From Bacillus salipaludis (GTDB lineage Bacteria > Bacillota > Bacilli > Bacillales_B > DSM-18226), in assembly GCF_004358205.1 (NCBI RefSeq), contig NZ_SMYO01000004.1:124001-188000 (forward strand): a DNA stretch of 64,000 bases, read 5' to 3'. Below, one piece after another: positions 15,093-24,818 of the stretch. Position 1 is the first letter of the stretch; every line of letters starts with the position of its first letter. Under the pieces are notes generated by a model, which saw nothing but the letters and a program-made list of their open reading frames with translations, had not been told where the DNA came from and searched no databases. The translations under genes were made by a program, and so were the position numbers.

Positions 15093-16235
15093 TTGAAAAA
15101 ATGTATTACTGCTTGTACCCTGACTATTTGTATATTATTAGTTGTTCTAAAAATTGGAATAAATTTTGAAAATCCAAATCACATATCAAGTAATGGGAAA
15201 GTCAGATATCCTCAGACAATAAATGCAAACAAGTATATTTATACAAGAGGAGAAACCACCCAAAGACCAACTGGTGTTCCAAAAGGATATATTTATTTGG
15301 ACACTACTTTAAAAAAACTTATCTATTGGAATGGAGAAAAATGGGTTGATGGGAATTTTATAAATATTAGGGACTTTGGGGCAAAAGGGGATGGTATTAC
15401 AGATGATACAGCGATTATTCAAAAAGCTTTAAATATAGCTAGAGATCATGGGGGAATAAAACTATATTTCCCTAAGGGTATTTACAACATTACAACTTTA
15501 AGATTGTTTAAAAACACAAATATATATCTTGATTCAAACGCAGTTATTAGGAGAATTGGGAAAAGTACTAAAATGTTTGTTAATGGTGAAATTGGAAATT
15601 TTAATTATTCCAGTGGATATAGTGGAGACGGGAATATTCATTTTAGTGGAGGGACGATTGATCTAAATACCCTCAAAGCACCTATCCCATCCGAACTCAG
15701 TACAAGTGCTTTTGAAATAGCTCATGCAGAAAATATAACATTTAAAAACTTAAAGGTTATAAATGGACAAAACGGCCACTATTTCCAAATTTCTTCTAGT
15801 AAAAATGTAATTTTTGATAACTGTTGGTTCGGTAATGTTCAATATACAAATAATGCAACAAAAAATTATGAACTGATCCAAATTGAAGAGGCTACAATTC
15901 ATTCATTTCCGACTTTTGGTACTTATGATGGGACGATTTCTAAGGATATAGTAATTCAAAACTGTTATTTTGAAAACATAATCCGTGCCATTGGAACACA
16001 TGGTTACCCACGTGATAAGGATGGTATTACTCCTTTGCGTTATTGTGAAAATATACGAATAACTAATAATGTGTTTAAAAATGCGATTAGTAATTTCGGT
16101 CATTTTGAAGGTTTTAAAAAAGTATTTTTTGAAAATAATATTTTGGAAAATAGTGGGGAGTCGCCTATCTACTTTTCTCAAAGTAAAAACTATTCTATTA
16201 AGAATAACAAGTTTATTAATACAAAAGGTTCTTGA
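15093..16235 (+). CDS. Secreted beta-helix protein, pectate-lyase superfamily
   Basis: This 380-residue exported protein has a signal/anchor at about residues 1-25. A short neck contains PTGVPKGYIYLDTTLKKLIY, a motif typical of phage-tail-like and surface fibre proteins. A right-handed beta-helix starts with INIRDFGAKGDGITDDTAII (Pectate_lyase_3 entry motif) and repeats GxxxIxNxxF-type coils to the end. TTG at 15093 is preceded by GGAGGA at seven bases, so the upstream in-frame TTG at 15078 is not used. The family includes polysaccharide lyases, epimerases and phage depolymerases. The position at the head of a glycopolymer gene block suggests processing of a surface polysaccharide. No catalytic residues can be named. 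Confidence 0.82.
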   Translation: MKKCITACTLTICILLVVLKIGINFENPNHISSNGKVRYPQTINANKYIYTRGETTQRPTGVPKGYIYLDTTLKKLIYWNGEKWVDGNFINIRDFGAKGDGITDDTAIIQKALNIARDHGGIKLYFPKGIYNITTLRLFKNTNIYLDSNAVIRRIGKSTKMFVNGEIGNFNYSSGYSGDGNIHFSGGTIDLNTLKAPIPSELSTSAFEIAHAENITFKNLKVINGQNGHYFQISSSKNVIFDNCWFGNVQYTNNATKNYELIQIEEATIHSFPTFGTYDGTISKDIVIQNCYFENIIRAIGTHGYPRDKDGITPLRYCENIRITNNVFKNAISNFGHFEGFKKVFFENNILENSGESPIYFSQSKNYSIKNNKFINTKGS

Positions 16236-16571
16236 TTAATTTTTATAGTATTTTATATGTTCAAGTAAATAAAAGGGATTTACTTAAGTAAACACAATCT
16301 ATAATTTCCAGAAAAAAGGTTATATGAGGTATATATTTTTATGATAAAATAGGTCCTACGAAAATCTATAAAAATGGCGATAAAAGACAAATTACGACAA
16401 AAAATGTGGTACAATTATACATATTTTTGGTATTTTTGTAGAATTTTTTTATATTAAGTAAATAAAAGATTTACATTAAAAATTTTACCTAAACAATTAA
16501 TTAAGAAAAATTTATAAAGCCTCTTAGTGAAAAAGCTTAAAAGATATTGAAAATGAGGAGAGATATTTAAT
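16236..16571 (+). other. Intergenic stretch with hairpins, possible promoter region
   Basis: A perfect stem AAGTAAAT/ATTTACTT (about 16263-16285) overlaps the palindrome TTTACTTAAGTAAA. A partial copy of the same words recurs near 16455. There is no T-run, so termination is doubtful. The AT content is very high and several weak -10-like hexamers are present. No gene is seen. Confidence 0.4.
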
Positions 16572-17741
16572 ATGAACCAACCCTATATCTCAGTAATATT
16601 ACCGATTTATAACGTAGAACAATATATAAGAGAGGCTTTTGAGACTTTATTAAATCAAACTATTGGTTTTGAACATTTAGAAATTATTATGGTAAATGAT
16701 TGCTCAACTGATGGGACAATTAAAATTCTAAATGAATATGCTCATAAATACACAAACGTAAAAATAATAAATTTACCTGTTAATTCTGGAGCGCCTGGAA
16801 CACCTCGTAATGAAGGGATGAAGGAAGTTAACGGAAAATATACAATTTTCTTAGATCCTGATGATTTACTTCCAGTTGATGCATATGAAAAATTATATAA
16901 GGTAGCAGAAAAATGGGACTCAGATTTTGTAATGGGAACTATGGAAAGCTTTAAGGATAGCGATCCGAAACGGAAAACTTGGTTTCACATGACATTTCGA
17001 GATTATTTAATGAAGAAAAGTTATTATAATGTTTCAATAAAAGAAGTACCATTCTTTCTGCAAGTAAAAACAGCAGTATACTTAAAACTAGTAAAATCTA
17101 ACTTTATAAAAAAACATGGTTTAAGATTTGTTGAAGGCATGAAAAATGGGGAAGATAAGTATTATGATATGCAACTATTTACTTTAGCGAAGAAATTTAG
17201 TTATATTCCTGAAACTATTTATCTATACAGGACTCGAGATGATGAAAATAATCTTTCAATGACCCAGCAAGATATGGAATCAACAATACTAAATGATTGC
17301 AAGGCAGCTGAAATTGTCAAACCTTTATTATCAGATAAACAGTATGAGGTATTTCAAATTAATGCATTACGGTCTCTTTTTTGGAAGTTAATAGATCCGG
17401 CATTTAATGCACTTCCTTATGATAAAAGAAGATATCTTTTAGAAAGAATTAGTAAAGTAGTTTCTTCATACAACGAAGAGCTGATACAAAAATACTTTAA
17501 ATTGGAATTACCGATTGTAAGTTTATTAAGTAAAGGTTATATCGACTTAGCAATGGAGTATACTCAAATGCATATCTCTCGTAAATTTTGGTATGTTCAG
17601 GGCAATAATTTATTAAAACAATACAAAAGACAAACTGCATTTCTTAATAGTAAATCCTGGAGGATAACAAGGCCATTAAGAATATTAAATGAAAAAAGAA
17701 GGAAATTTAAAAAGCAATTTAAGATGAAATTTTCACAATAA
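16572..17741 (+). CDS. Family-2 glycosyltransferase
   Basis: This is a 389-residue GT2 enzyme with a GT-A fold in the first about 220 residues. It begins PYISVILPIYNVEQYIREAF and carries EIIMVNDCSTDGT, SGAPGTPRNEGM and the metal/nucleotide-sugar motif FLDPDDLLP. A second, helical C-terminal part ends with SWRITRPLRILNE, a tail common in polymer-modifying transferases. GAGGAG lies upstream of the ATG. Two CDP-glycerol transferase genes follow on the same strand, so it likely adds a sugar to, or starts, a glycerol-phosphate polymer. The donor sugar cannot be deduced. Confidence 0.9.
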   Translation: MNQPYISVILPIYNVEQYIREAFETLLNQTIGFEHLEIIMVNDCSTDGTIKILNEYAHKYTNVKIINLPVNSGAPGTPRNEGMKEVNGKYTIFLDPDDLLPVDAYEKLYKVAEKWDSDFVMGTMESFKDSDPKRKTWFHMTFRDYLMKKSYYNVSIKEVPFFLQVKTAVYLKLVKSNFIKKHGLRFVEGMKNGEDKYYDMQLFTLAKKFSYIPETIYLYRTRDDENNLSMTQQDMESTILNDCKAAEIVKPLLSDKQYEVFQINALRSLFWKLIDPAFNALPYDKRRYLLERISKVVSSYNEELIQKYFKLELPIVSLLSKGYIDLAMEYTQMHISRKFWYVQGNNLLKQYKRQTAFLNSKSWRITRPLRILNEKRRKFKKQFKMKFSQ

Positions 17742-17813
17742 TCTTATGAGTTTGGACAAAAATAAAAGAAAATAAATTTTTAAATAATAACTGGGGGGAA
17801 GTATTGTTTAATA

Positions 17814-19445
17814 ATGGGAGATGGTTTAGTTGTAGCAAAGCCAAAATTGATAAAGTTGAAAATTAGAAAAAATTTTTTAACGGGTAAAATATTATTGGAC
17901 GATATAAAAGGGAATGTGACTATAAAAAAATTAATGTTTGTTCACCGGAATAGTTTGGAAAACGAAAAGCAAAGTTTTCCTGTTTTTGTAAAGAAAAAAG
18001 GGGCCAAATACCATATTATCTTTAATATAGACATTACAAATAGTTCTTGGAAACCTTTTTATTGGGATGCTTATATTGGGGTGGAAATTAATAATTTACT
18101 CCATTTTTTTCGTGTGAAAATTTCAAATGATAAATTGAAATTTAAGATGAATGCATTGCCTTTTTTAAATTCGATTTGCTTAAATCAGGATTATCACATT
18201 TTTCCTTATATTACATCTTATGGCTCGTTTTCTCTTACGTATAAGAAAAGAATGTATTATGAATCAAAAAAGTATATGTTGAAATGGCTGCTAGCATTTC
18301 TTATTTACTTGTTTTTAAAACCATATTGGGATTATAAAAAGATATGGTTAGGTTTTGAAAAACATGCCAATGTAGCTCAAGATAATGGTTTCACTTTTTT
18401 TCGTTATTGCTATGAAAAGCAAAAACATAATAATTTCTACTATGTAATAAGAAATAATTCTCCAGATATCCCAAATTTTAAGGGTATGGAAGATAAATTA
18501 GTATTTTTTATGAGTTTAAAATATATGATTTATTTTTTTGCTTCTAAATTATTAATCTCCTCTGAATCAAAAGGACACTTATATGACATTAGGATTCAAA
18601 ATGGATTTTTTAGAAGAGTTTTAAATCGAAAAAAGAATATCTTTTTACAACATGGCGTTATTGGATTAAAGCGTGTAGATAATATTTTTCACAAAAATAG
18701 TAATAACCGGGCCGATTTATTTATTACTTCATCGGATTTCGAAAAAAAGATTATAGTCACAAATTTTGGTTACCAAAATGATGAAGTTGAAGTTACTGGG
18801 TTATCTCGTTGGGATAACCTACAAAATAATATTTATACACAAAAAATTTTAGTAATGCCAACTTGGAGATCTTGGATGGATGATATTACAGATGAAGAAT
18901 TTGTAAAAACAGATTATTATCTGAGGTATTCAAAGCTAATCCAATCTTCTGAATTAAAAGAACTAATACAACAATTCGATTTAACGATAACGTTTTATTT
19001 GCATCATAAATTTAAAAAACACTTAAGTCTTTTTAAATCTGTAATCGAGCAAATAAAAGTAAATTGTTATGGTGATTCTCCTCTACAAAAAGAAATTATG
19101 GAATCATCCTTAATGATTACAGATTATTCTAGTGTTGCTTGGGACATGTTTTATTTGAAAAAACCAGTGGTATTTTACCAATTTGACAAAGAAGAATATT
19201 TAAAAAATCAGGGGAGTTATCTTGATTTTCCTAAGGATTTATTTGGTGATCAAGCCTTAGATTTAATGAGTTTAATTATTTTAATTAAAGGATATGCAAG
19301 TAATGGCTTTCGAGAAAAAAAAAAATATTCCATAAATAGGGAGAAGTATTTTAAATACATTGATCATAAAAATAGTGAACGTATTTTTAATACAATTAAA
19401 AAACATTTTCCTTATTATTTAAGTCAGTTTAAGTCCAAAAATTAG
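17814..19445 (+). CDS. CDP-glycerol glycerophosphotransferase family protein (QHGV class)
   Basis: This 543-residue enzyme of the TagF/TarL type should transfer glycerol- or ribitol-phosphate from a CDP-alditol. A beta-rich N-terminal region (about 1-145) precedes a hydrophobic helix at about 155-172 (probable membrane contact). The catalytic GT-B domain (about 175-540) has LQHGVIGLKR near 277, GLSRWDN, MPTWRSW and ITDYSSVAWDM near 433. The catalytic His follows QHG rather than the WHG of the downstream class. The ATG lies about 13 bases from a GGGGGGAA site, which is long, so the start is approximate. It is AT-rich like its neighbours and in a run with two related genes. Confidence 0.88.
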   Translation: MGDGLVVAKPKLIKLKIRKNFLTGKILLDDIKGNVTIKKLMFVHRNSLENEKQSFPVFVKKKGAKYHIIFNIDITNSSWKPFYWDAYIGVEINNLLHFFRVKISNDKLKFKMNALPFLNSICLNQDYHIFPYITSYGSFSLTYKKRMYYESKKYMLKWLLAFLIYLFLKPYWDYKKIWLGFEKHANVAQDNGFTFFRYCYEKQKHNNFYYVIRNNSPDIPNFKGMEDKLVFFMSLKYMIYFFASKLLISSESKGHLYDIRIQNGFFRRVLNRKKNIFLQHGVIGLKRVDNIFHKNSNNRADLFITSSDFEKKIIVTNFGYQNDEVEVTGLSRWDNLQNNIYTQKILVMPTWRSWMDDITDEEFVKTDYYLRYSKLIQSSELKELIQQFDLTITFYLHHKFKKHLSLFKSVIEQIKVNCYGDSPLQKEIMESSLMITDYSSVAWDMFYLKKPVVFYQFDKEEYLKNQGSYLDFPKDLFGDQALDLMSLIILIKGYASNGFREKKKYSINREKYFKYIDHKNSERIFNTIKKHFPYYLSQFKSKN

Positions 19446-19486
19446 TGACATTCATGCAGATGTGAGATATAGAAGGAGAGTCATTT

Positions 19487-21622
19487 ATGAGCTTGAGTTT
19501 AATAATTTTACCGGGAAGTTTTCCGTTTTTAGAAAAGGAAGGTAAAATTCCTGCAAGTATGAAAATAGAAGTTGACAATGGAAATCTTCATCTTGTTCAC
19601 TTATACGACGTGAAATTGGAAAATACCTCAATAGAAGAAAATAAAAATGTACGTATTGTTTCATGTAACCAAATAAATTTGAAGGAAATTAGCACGGAAT
19701 TTATTATGTTTCTAGACAAAGAAACTTCCTTTAGCAAAGAATTTTTTGACGTAATATTATCTGAAATAAAATCGAAAGAAAGGTATGATTTTATTCAGTT
19801 GAGAAGGGAAGGCGTGGTAGAAAGACTTGATGACCTTACAGCATTTTTTCATGCGGATTTTGATGATATTGTTTCTCCAAAAATAATAAGAAAAACAGTT
19901 TTAAATAAGTTTGATTTTTTTAATCTAGAAAAAGTTAACCGGTCGATGTTGGCTCGACTTTACTTTGAATTATTTAAAGATGACCTTCATTTTAAATTTA
20001 TAAATAATGTTACTTTCAAACAAACATATAAAGAGAGTAAAGACGGAATCATTTCAGAAGGTGAAATATTAAATTCTCTTTTATTTTCTTATAATAATAT
20101 TGAACAAAAGAAATTTGAAATATTATTTAAAAAAGCATTGGTAAAGAAGGTATTTAAATTAATTGATAATCGAAATTTTGTAGATTTACTGCCTTATAAT
20201 CGGCAAGAATCAATTTTAGAACTACTTAAAGAGCTTTTGTTGAATGTGGATGATCCTTTGTTGAAGAACTGGGGTCTAAATGGGTACATTCCATTTGCAC
20301 AAATGGTTCGTGAGGGACTCTTTTCAGAGGCTCTTTATTATATGCGCATTTTAAGAGGGAAGCGTTACTGGTATAACACTGCTAAAGAATTAGAAGGTAA
20401 AATAAAGCAATATCCGATTGAAGAGTCGGTCTCATGGAAAATAACAGTTCCTTTACGAAAAAGTGGATTATGGAAAGAACAATTTAAAAATTACTTTTTA
20501 AAATGGTTACTCCTTTTACTCTCTTTCCTAGTAAAACCATTATTTATCGGGAGGGAAGTTTGGTTAGTTAGTGAACGGTCTGATCAGGCAGAAGATAATG
20601 GTTATTATTTCTTTAAATATTGCCGTGAAAATTATCCAAATAAAAAAATACTCTATATTATTAAAAAGGATTCTCCACATGTGGGAAAAATTGAGAATTT
20701 GGGTAACATCATATACCACTCTAGTTTGAAACACTGGATTTATTTGTTGATTGCGAAAAAATACATTAGTGCATGGGTTTTTGAAGAAAGCTCCTATCCA
20801 GAAAGTAAAATTAATTTTAAAAACCTATTTAAAAATATTATAGTAAATAAGCAGCAAATCACTCTTCAACATGGCGTTATTATTCATAACATTGCTCCTT
20901 ACTTAAATAAGAAAATATATAATCAGAAATTATTCATTGCTAGTTCAAATGCTGAAAAAGAAGTGATTAAAACAACTTTAGGCTATGAAGATGAAGATAT
21001 TGCTGTTACTGGTTTAAGTAGATTTGATAACCTCCGCGATTTGGAAATAAAAAAACAAATTTTAATTATGCCTACTTGGAGACGTTCTTTGTTTAGGTTG
21101 AATGAAAATGAATTTCTTTTATCAGAGTATTTTAACCGTTATTATAATTTAATTCGTAATGAACAATTTTTAAATTTAATTGAAAAGGAAAATATACAAG
21201 TAAAGTTTTATATTCATAATCAAATGCAGCATTTTATTAATGATTTTGCCTTTAAGCATCCCATGATTCAATTTCTTACAAAACAAGATGCAATTGTTTC
21301 TGATTTACTAAAAGAAAGTTGCTTATTAATAACAGATTATTCCTCAGTTATGGCGGACTTTTTATATATGGAAAAACCTGTGCTTCTATACCAATTTGAT
21401 CCCCTAAATAATCATCATGGTCCCGTAAAACAAATTCAGTATTCGGATTTTGGCGAGGTAATTACTGAGGAGTCTATTTTAGTAAATAAAATAAGCATGC
21501 TTGCGAGTCGAAATTTTATAATTGATAAAAAATACTTAAAGAAATCGAACAACTTTTTTGCTTTCAAAGATAATAATAATAATGAACGGATTTTTAAGGC
21601 GATTGAGAATTTAAATAACTAG
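19487..21622 (+). CDS. CDP-glycerol glycerophosphotransferase with degenerate GT-A-like N-terminus
   Basis: This is a 711-residue protein. The first about 130 residues look like an eroded GT2 domain: FIMFLDKETSF stands where a DxD motif would be, and the usual start motifs are lost. A helical linker with SWKITVPLR and a hydrophobic stretch at about 338-355 come next. The CDP-alditol transferase domain fills about 360-700, with LQHGVIIHN near 459, GLSRFDN, IMPTWRR and ITDYSSVMAD near 614. AGAAGGAGAG precedes the ATG. It is 41 bases after the previous transferase and is probably co-transcribed with it. Loss of the GT-A motif suggests that the N-terminal half now serves structure or acceptor binding. 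Confidence 0.87.
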   Translation: MSLSLIILPGSFPFLEKEGKIPASMKIEVDNGNLHLVHLYDVKLENTSIEENKNVRIVSCNQINLKEISTEFIMFLDKETSFSKEFFDVILSEIKSKERYDFIQLRREGVVERLDDLTAFFHADFDDIVSPKIIRKTVLNKFDFFNLEKVNRSMLARLYFELFKDDLHFKFINNVTFKQTYKESKDGIISEGEILNSLLFSYNNIEQKKFEILFKKALVKKVFKLIDNRNFVDLLPYNRQESILELLKELLLNVDDPLLKNWGLNGYIPFAQMVREGLFSEALYYMRILRGKRYWYNTAKELEGKIKQYPIEESVSWKITVPLRKSGLWKEQFKNYFLKWLLLLLSFLVKPLFIGREVWLVSERSDQAEDNGYYFFKYCRENYPNKKILYIIKKDSPHVGKIENLGNIIYHSSLKHWIYLLIAKKYISAWVFEESSYPESKINFKNLFKNIIVNKQQITLQHGVIIHNIAPYLNKKIYNQKLFIASSNAEKEVIKTTLGYEDEDIAVTGLSRFDNLRDLEIKKQILIMPTWRRSLFRLNENEFLLSEYFNRYYNLIRNEQFLNLIEKENIQVKFYIHNQMQHFINDFAFKHPMIQFLTKQDAIVSDLLKESCLLITDYSSVMADFLYMEKPVLLYQFDPLNNHHGPVKQIQYSDFGEVITEESILVNKISMLASRNFIIDKKYLKKSNNFFAFKDNNNNERIFKAIENLNN

Positions 21623-21633
21623 AGGGGAAAAAA

Positions 21634-22144
21634 ATGAAGAAGTTTAATATTAGTAATTTTGTTTATGAAGATACTTCAGGAAGGGTTTATTTGTAGCTCA
21701 ACTTCTTGACGATTCTACCTATTACTCCTTTATAAATAATAATGGATCATAATTAATATCAATTAAGTCATGTCACAAGATTAGTGATCGAAAAGTTACA
21801 GTGGAATTTAATTTGGATGATCTTTTCCAATTTATAGATATTTCGCATGATTGTTCTTGGTCCTTAATTTATAAATCTGATTCTGAACAATATGAATGTA
21901 ATGTTGGTAAAGGAAATTTTAATTACTTTTTCTTTAAAGGAAAGAATTTTTATAAAGTAAAAACCATATTTAACAAAAAAGCACAATTGCATTTTATATT
22001 CGTTTTATTTTAGAAAGTGTATTTCCAATTCATAAGGCAATTGCAAATAATGAGTGGGATATTGTTATTACTGTTCGTGAAGAAAATGGAAATTTGGAAG
22101 AATTTCAGGTAAAAATGATAAGCACCTACGTTAGAGTGAAATAA
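21634..22144 (+). pseudogene. Broken gene of about 170 codons, unknown family
   Basis: ATG at 21634 with AGAGGGG upstream opens MKKFNISNFVYEDTSGRVYL and then a stop. The reading continues in other frames: VEFNLDDLFQFIDISHD with YECNVGKGNFNYFFF, then ANNEWDIVITVREENGN to a stop at 22144. At least two frameshifts and an early stop are needed to join them. The beta-rich composition resembles the N-terminal accessory domains of the neighbouring transferases and the next protein, so it may be a remnant of one of these. Confidence 0.65.
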
Positions 22145-22248
22145 TTTAATATTAAAGATTACTGATTTTATTCTCAAAATAAGGAACTATATCAAATTGA
22201 ATTCAAATCATATTTTTTACTTGGTTTACTCCGAGGAAGGGTGAAGAA

Positions 22249-23748
22249 ATGGACATTATTATACATGATATAGTTTATTTTGACGATGGTTTAGGCATTT
22301 TAATTAAATTACCAGAAGAGTTAATAGGTGAAAAAGTTCTTCTTGAGATTTTTAGAAGAAATACTGATTTTCCATTTGTTATATTTCGTAAAGAAATAAT
22401 ACCTGAATCTTCAGAAGTAGATATTATAATTAATTGTTCAGACTTTAAAGTCCCCAAATTTATTAATCTTAATGAGGTATGGGACGTTAGGTTAAAAGTT
22501 AATTTACGTCAGCTTACTTTACAGAATATTAGAAATGATGTAAAGACTTATTATTTAAAAAAGCCGTGGAAAAATTTTAATTTTAAGCCTTATTGGACTA
22601 AGGAGAATAATCTAGCATTCTTTATTAAATTTAATAAAACGAATTTGCAATATTCTATTAAGGATATTTACATTTCAAAAAATCTACTTATTAGAGCAGA
22701 AATATATGAGATAGAGTCTAAAAGTAAATATTTTATATTGTTGAATGATGAAACTTTTGAAGAAAAGTATAGAATAGATACTATATGTTATTTTGAAATT
22801 CCAATTAGTAATCTTCCTCTTGATAACACTGGGAATTTTAATGCAAAAATTGCTCTTTTGGTTTTACCAAATGGTAATCAACCGTTAATTATGATACCTG
22901 GTGCAGATTCTGAAATATTTAAGGTTCAAAATGATAAATTTAAAATTAAATTATCGATTGATAGCATAAATTCTATTTTACAGATAAATAAAAAGAAAAA
23001 AGGAATATCTATAATAGGCTCTTGTGTTAGTCGTGATAATTTCAATAGACATTTCAATGAAGATTACAAAAAAGATTATGAGATGTTTAAATTACAAAAT
23101 CAGACTTCAATTATTAGTCTAGTGTCTAAACCGATTACCTATAATACAAATGAGATAAATAATATTGGTGATTGGGAAGCAGAGCAGTTATGTACTGAAC
23201 TTGATAAAAGTTTTTTTAGAAATTTAAACTTTAGAGAGAATGATTTTATAATTTTAGATTTCTTTTCTGATGTGTACTTTGGTGTAATAAATTTTGATGG
23301 TATGTATATAACAAACAACTATTGGGTTTTACAAAAAACAAATCTTTATAAGAGGTTATCTTCATATCCTAAATTAAATATCATAAATAATTTTGACGCT
23401 TATTTTGAATTGTGGAGGAGATCGATACATGAGTTTTTTAGAAGAGTATCTATTATTTTGCCACATTCAAAAATTATCTTACACAAAGCTAGATTCACAG
23501 ATAGTTATATTAAAGATGATGGTAGTGTTGCTTTATTTAATAATGCTAAAGAGGTTTCGAAATATAATAAAGCATGGTCTGCTTTAGATAGGTATATTGA
23601 AGCAAATTTTGACGTTATACCAATAAGTATTGATGAAGGCAAACTAATTTCAACTGAAAATCATAAATGGGGGAAATTTAATGTTCATTATGATCTTCCA
23701 TACTATCATGAATTTATAAAAAGATTGAGGGAGATTTCAGAGGATTAG
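22249..23748 (+). CDS. DUF6270-type protein with beta-rich N-terminal domain
   Basis: This is a 499-residue protein. The N-terminal about 240 residues are beta-rich and resemble the accessory domains in this locus's transferases. The C-terminal half starts with KGISIIGSCVSRDNFNRHF, the opening motif of DUF6270, and continues with NDFIILDFFSDVYFGV and ILHKARFTDSYI. DUF6270 has an SGNH-hydrolase-like look (Gly-Ser-Cys near the start of the fold) and often occurs in capsule or teichoic acid loci. An acyl- or phospho-esterase role on the polymer is inference. GAGGAAGG precedes the ATG. It is last in the plus-strand run that began at 16,572 and is followed by a terminator. Confidence 0.75.
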   Translation: MDIIIHDIVYFDDGLGILIKLPEELIGEKVLLEIFRRNTDFPFVIFRKEIIPESSEVDIIINCSDFKVPKFINLNEVWDVRLKVNLRQLTLQNIRNDVKTYYLKKPWKNFNFKPYWTKENNLAFFIKFNKTNLQYSIKDIYISKNLLIRAEIYEIESKSKYFILLNDETFEEKYRIDTICYFEIPISNLPLDNTGNFNAKIALLVLPNGNQPLIMIPGADSEIFKVQNDKFKIKLSIDSINSILQINKKKKGISIIGSCVSRDNFNRHFNEDYKKDYEMFKLQNQTSIISLVSKPITYNTNEINNIGDWEAEQLCTELDKSFFRNLNFRENDFIILDFFSDVYFGVINFDGMYITNNYWVLQKTNLYKRLSSYPKLNIINNFDAYFELWRRSIHEFFRRVSIILPHSKIILHKARFTDSYIKDDGSVALFNNAKEVSKYNKAWSALDRYIEANFDVIPISIDEGKLISTENHKWGKFNVHYDLPYYHEFIKRLREISED

Positions 23749-23847
23749 ATTTTAAAAATTAACTGATTTTAATTTTTAAAATTGCCCCGAAAAATTTTGA
23801 AAGAATGAAATAATAATTTATTCCACATTACTTAAATACTGTGGTCA

Positions 23848-23894
23848 GACTGTAGACAAATCCCAAAAAAACGGGTTTGCCTACAGTCTTTTTT
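23848..23894 (+). terminator. Rho-independent terminator
   Basis: GACTGTAGACAAATCCC pairs with GGGTTTGCCTACAGTC around an A-rich loop and is followed by TTTTTT. It ends the glycosyltransferase/DUF6270 run. Confidence 0.88.
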
Positions 23895-24109
23895 GTATAA
23901 TTAAGTTACAAACTATTTTATAACTCATTTAAAAGCATGTGCAAATAAACGTAAATTTGATAAGGAAATTGTTTGGAAAGAGGAGAAATTCTATCAGATT
24001 AGACTTTTGATGAAATCAATGATGAAGTTTATTTGGCAAGCAAAAAATGCATTAAACGGCAATCAAAATTGTATCCACGTCCCAACGCATAAATTAATCT
24101 TGTATCATT

Positions 24110-24430
24110 GAATTTTTGTAATCGTGGCTACACCATTACAAAAATTTAAATGTGAGTGATGGATCAGTTGGTCAATGATCGGCTTCAGTTAAATTCGGAT
24201 CACCAAAAATGTGATTCCATTGACCGAACTGAAGATTTATCGTAATAATAATACTCATAGTCTAATAACGCATATAGATAACCTGAAATAGTAAAAGAGG
24301 TATGTAACCCAGTTCGTCAAAATCAATAAATCTAGTTTCTCTATTTGCTTAAACAGCTTATTAAGCGTTTCTTTTCATTGGTTTCTAATAATCTGTTGAC
24401 CATCGATGCCACCGTATAGAATTTAATATT
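24110..24430 (-). pseudogene. istB: IS21-family istB helper ATPase relic
   Basis: On the minus strand, pieces of IstB appear in order but in different frames. FYTVASMVNRLLE is at about 24385-24424, then DELGYIPL and LLFQVIYMRY, then NLQFGQWNHIFGDPNLTEA, then IIDQLIHHSHL. These correspond to the region around Walker B and the C-terminal part of the transposition helper. Frameshifts and stops separate them. No istA or inverted ends could be found nearby. The rest of the 23895-24818 gap shows no supportable gene. Confidence 0.8.
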
Positions 24431-24818
24431 GGATTAAGTTCAAAATATATTTTTAAACTAAAACTGAATTAATAGAAGAAAAGGGATAAAAAAGGGTTTA
24501 AGCTTTTTTTGTGAGTCACGTTTTAAGAGCACCTAAAGCAATAAAAGGTGATATTAACGAAAAAGTATAAGTAAGATAAAAATAACTTCTCTTCTGTCTA
24601 ATTTTTGAAGTTAATTAAGTTAATAGGTGTAAAATTTGTTTTGAGTTTTTTAATCTGGATTATAAATGATATACAATCCATTAAAGTAGCTTCGTTAGAT
24701 ATTTCTAAAAATTTCTTTTGAACAAGAAAAGATGCCCATTTTATGGACATCTACTTTTTTAAATGTAATTTTACAAATAAAATAAGGATAATAGAAATTT
24801 TTAACTTGGTGACAAAAA

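Noticed and set aside
24160..24240. Structured non-coding RNA suggested by CAGTTGGTCAATG / CATTGACCGAACTG pairing
   Set aside because: The stretch is better explained as a decayed istB reading frame on the minus strand.
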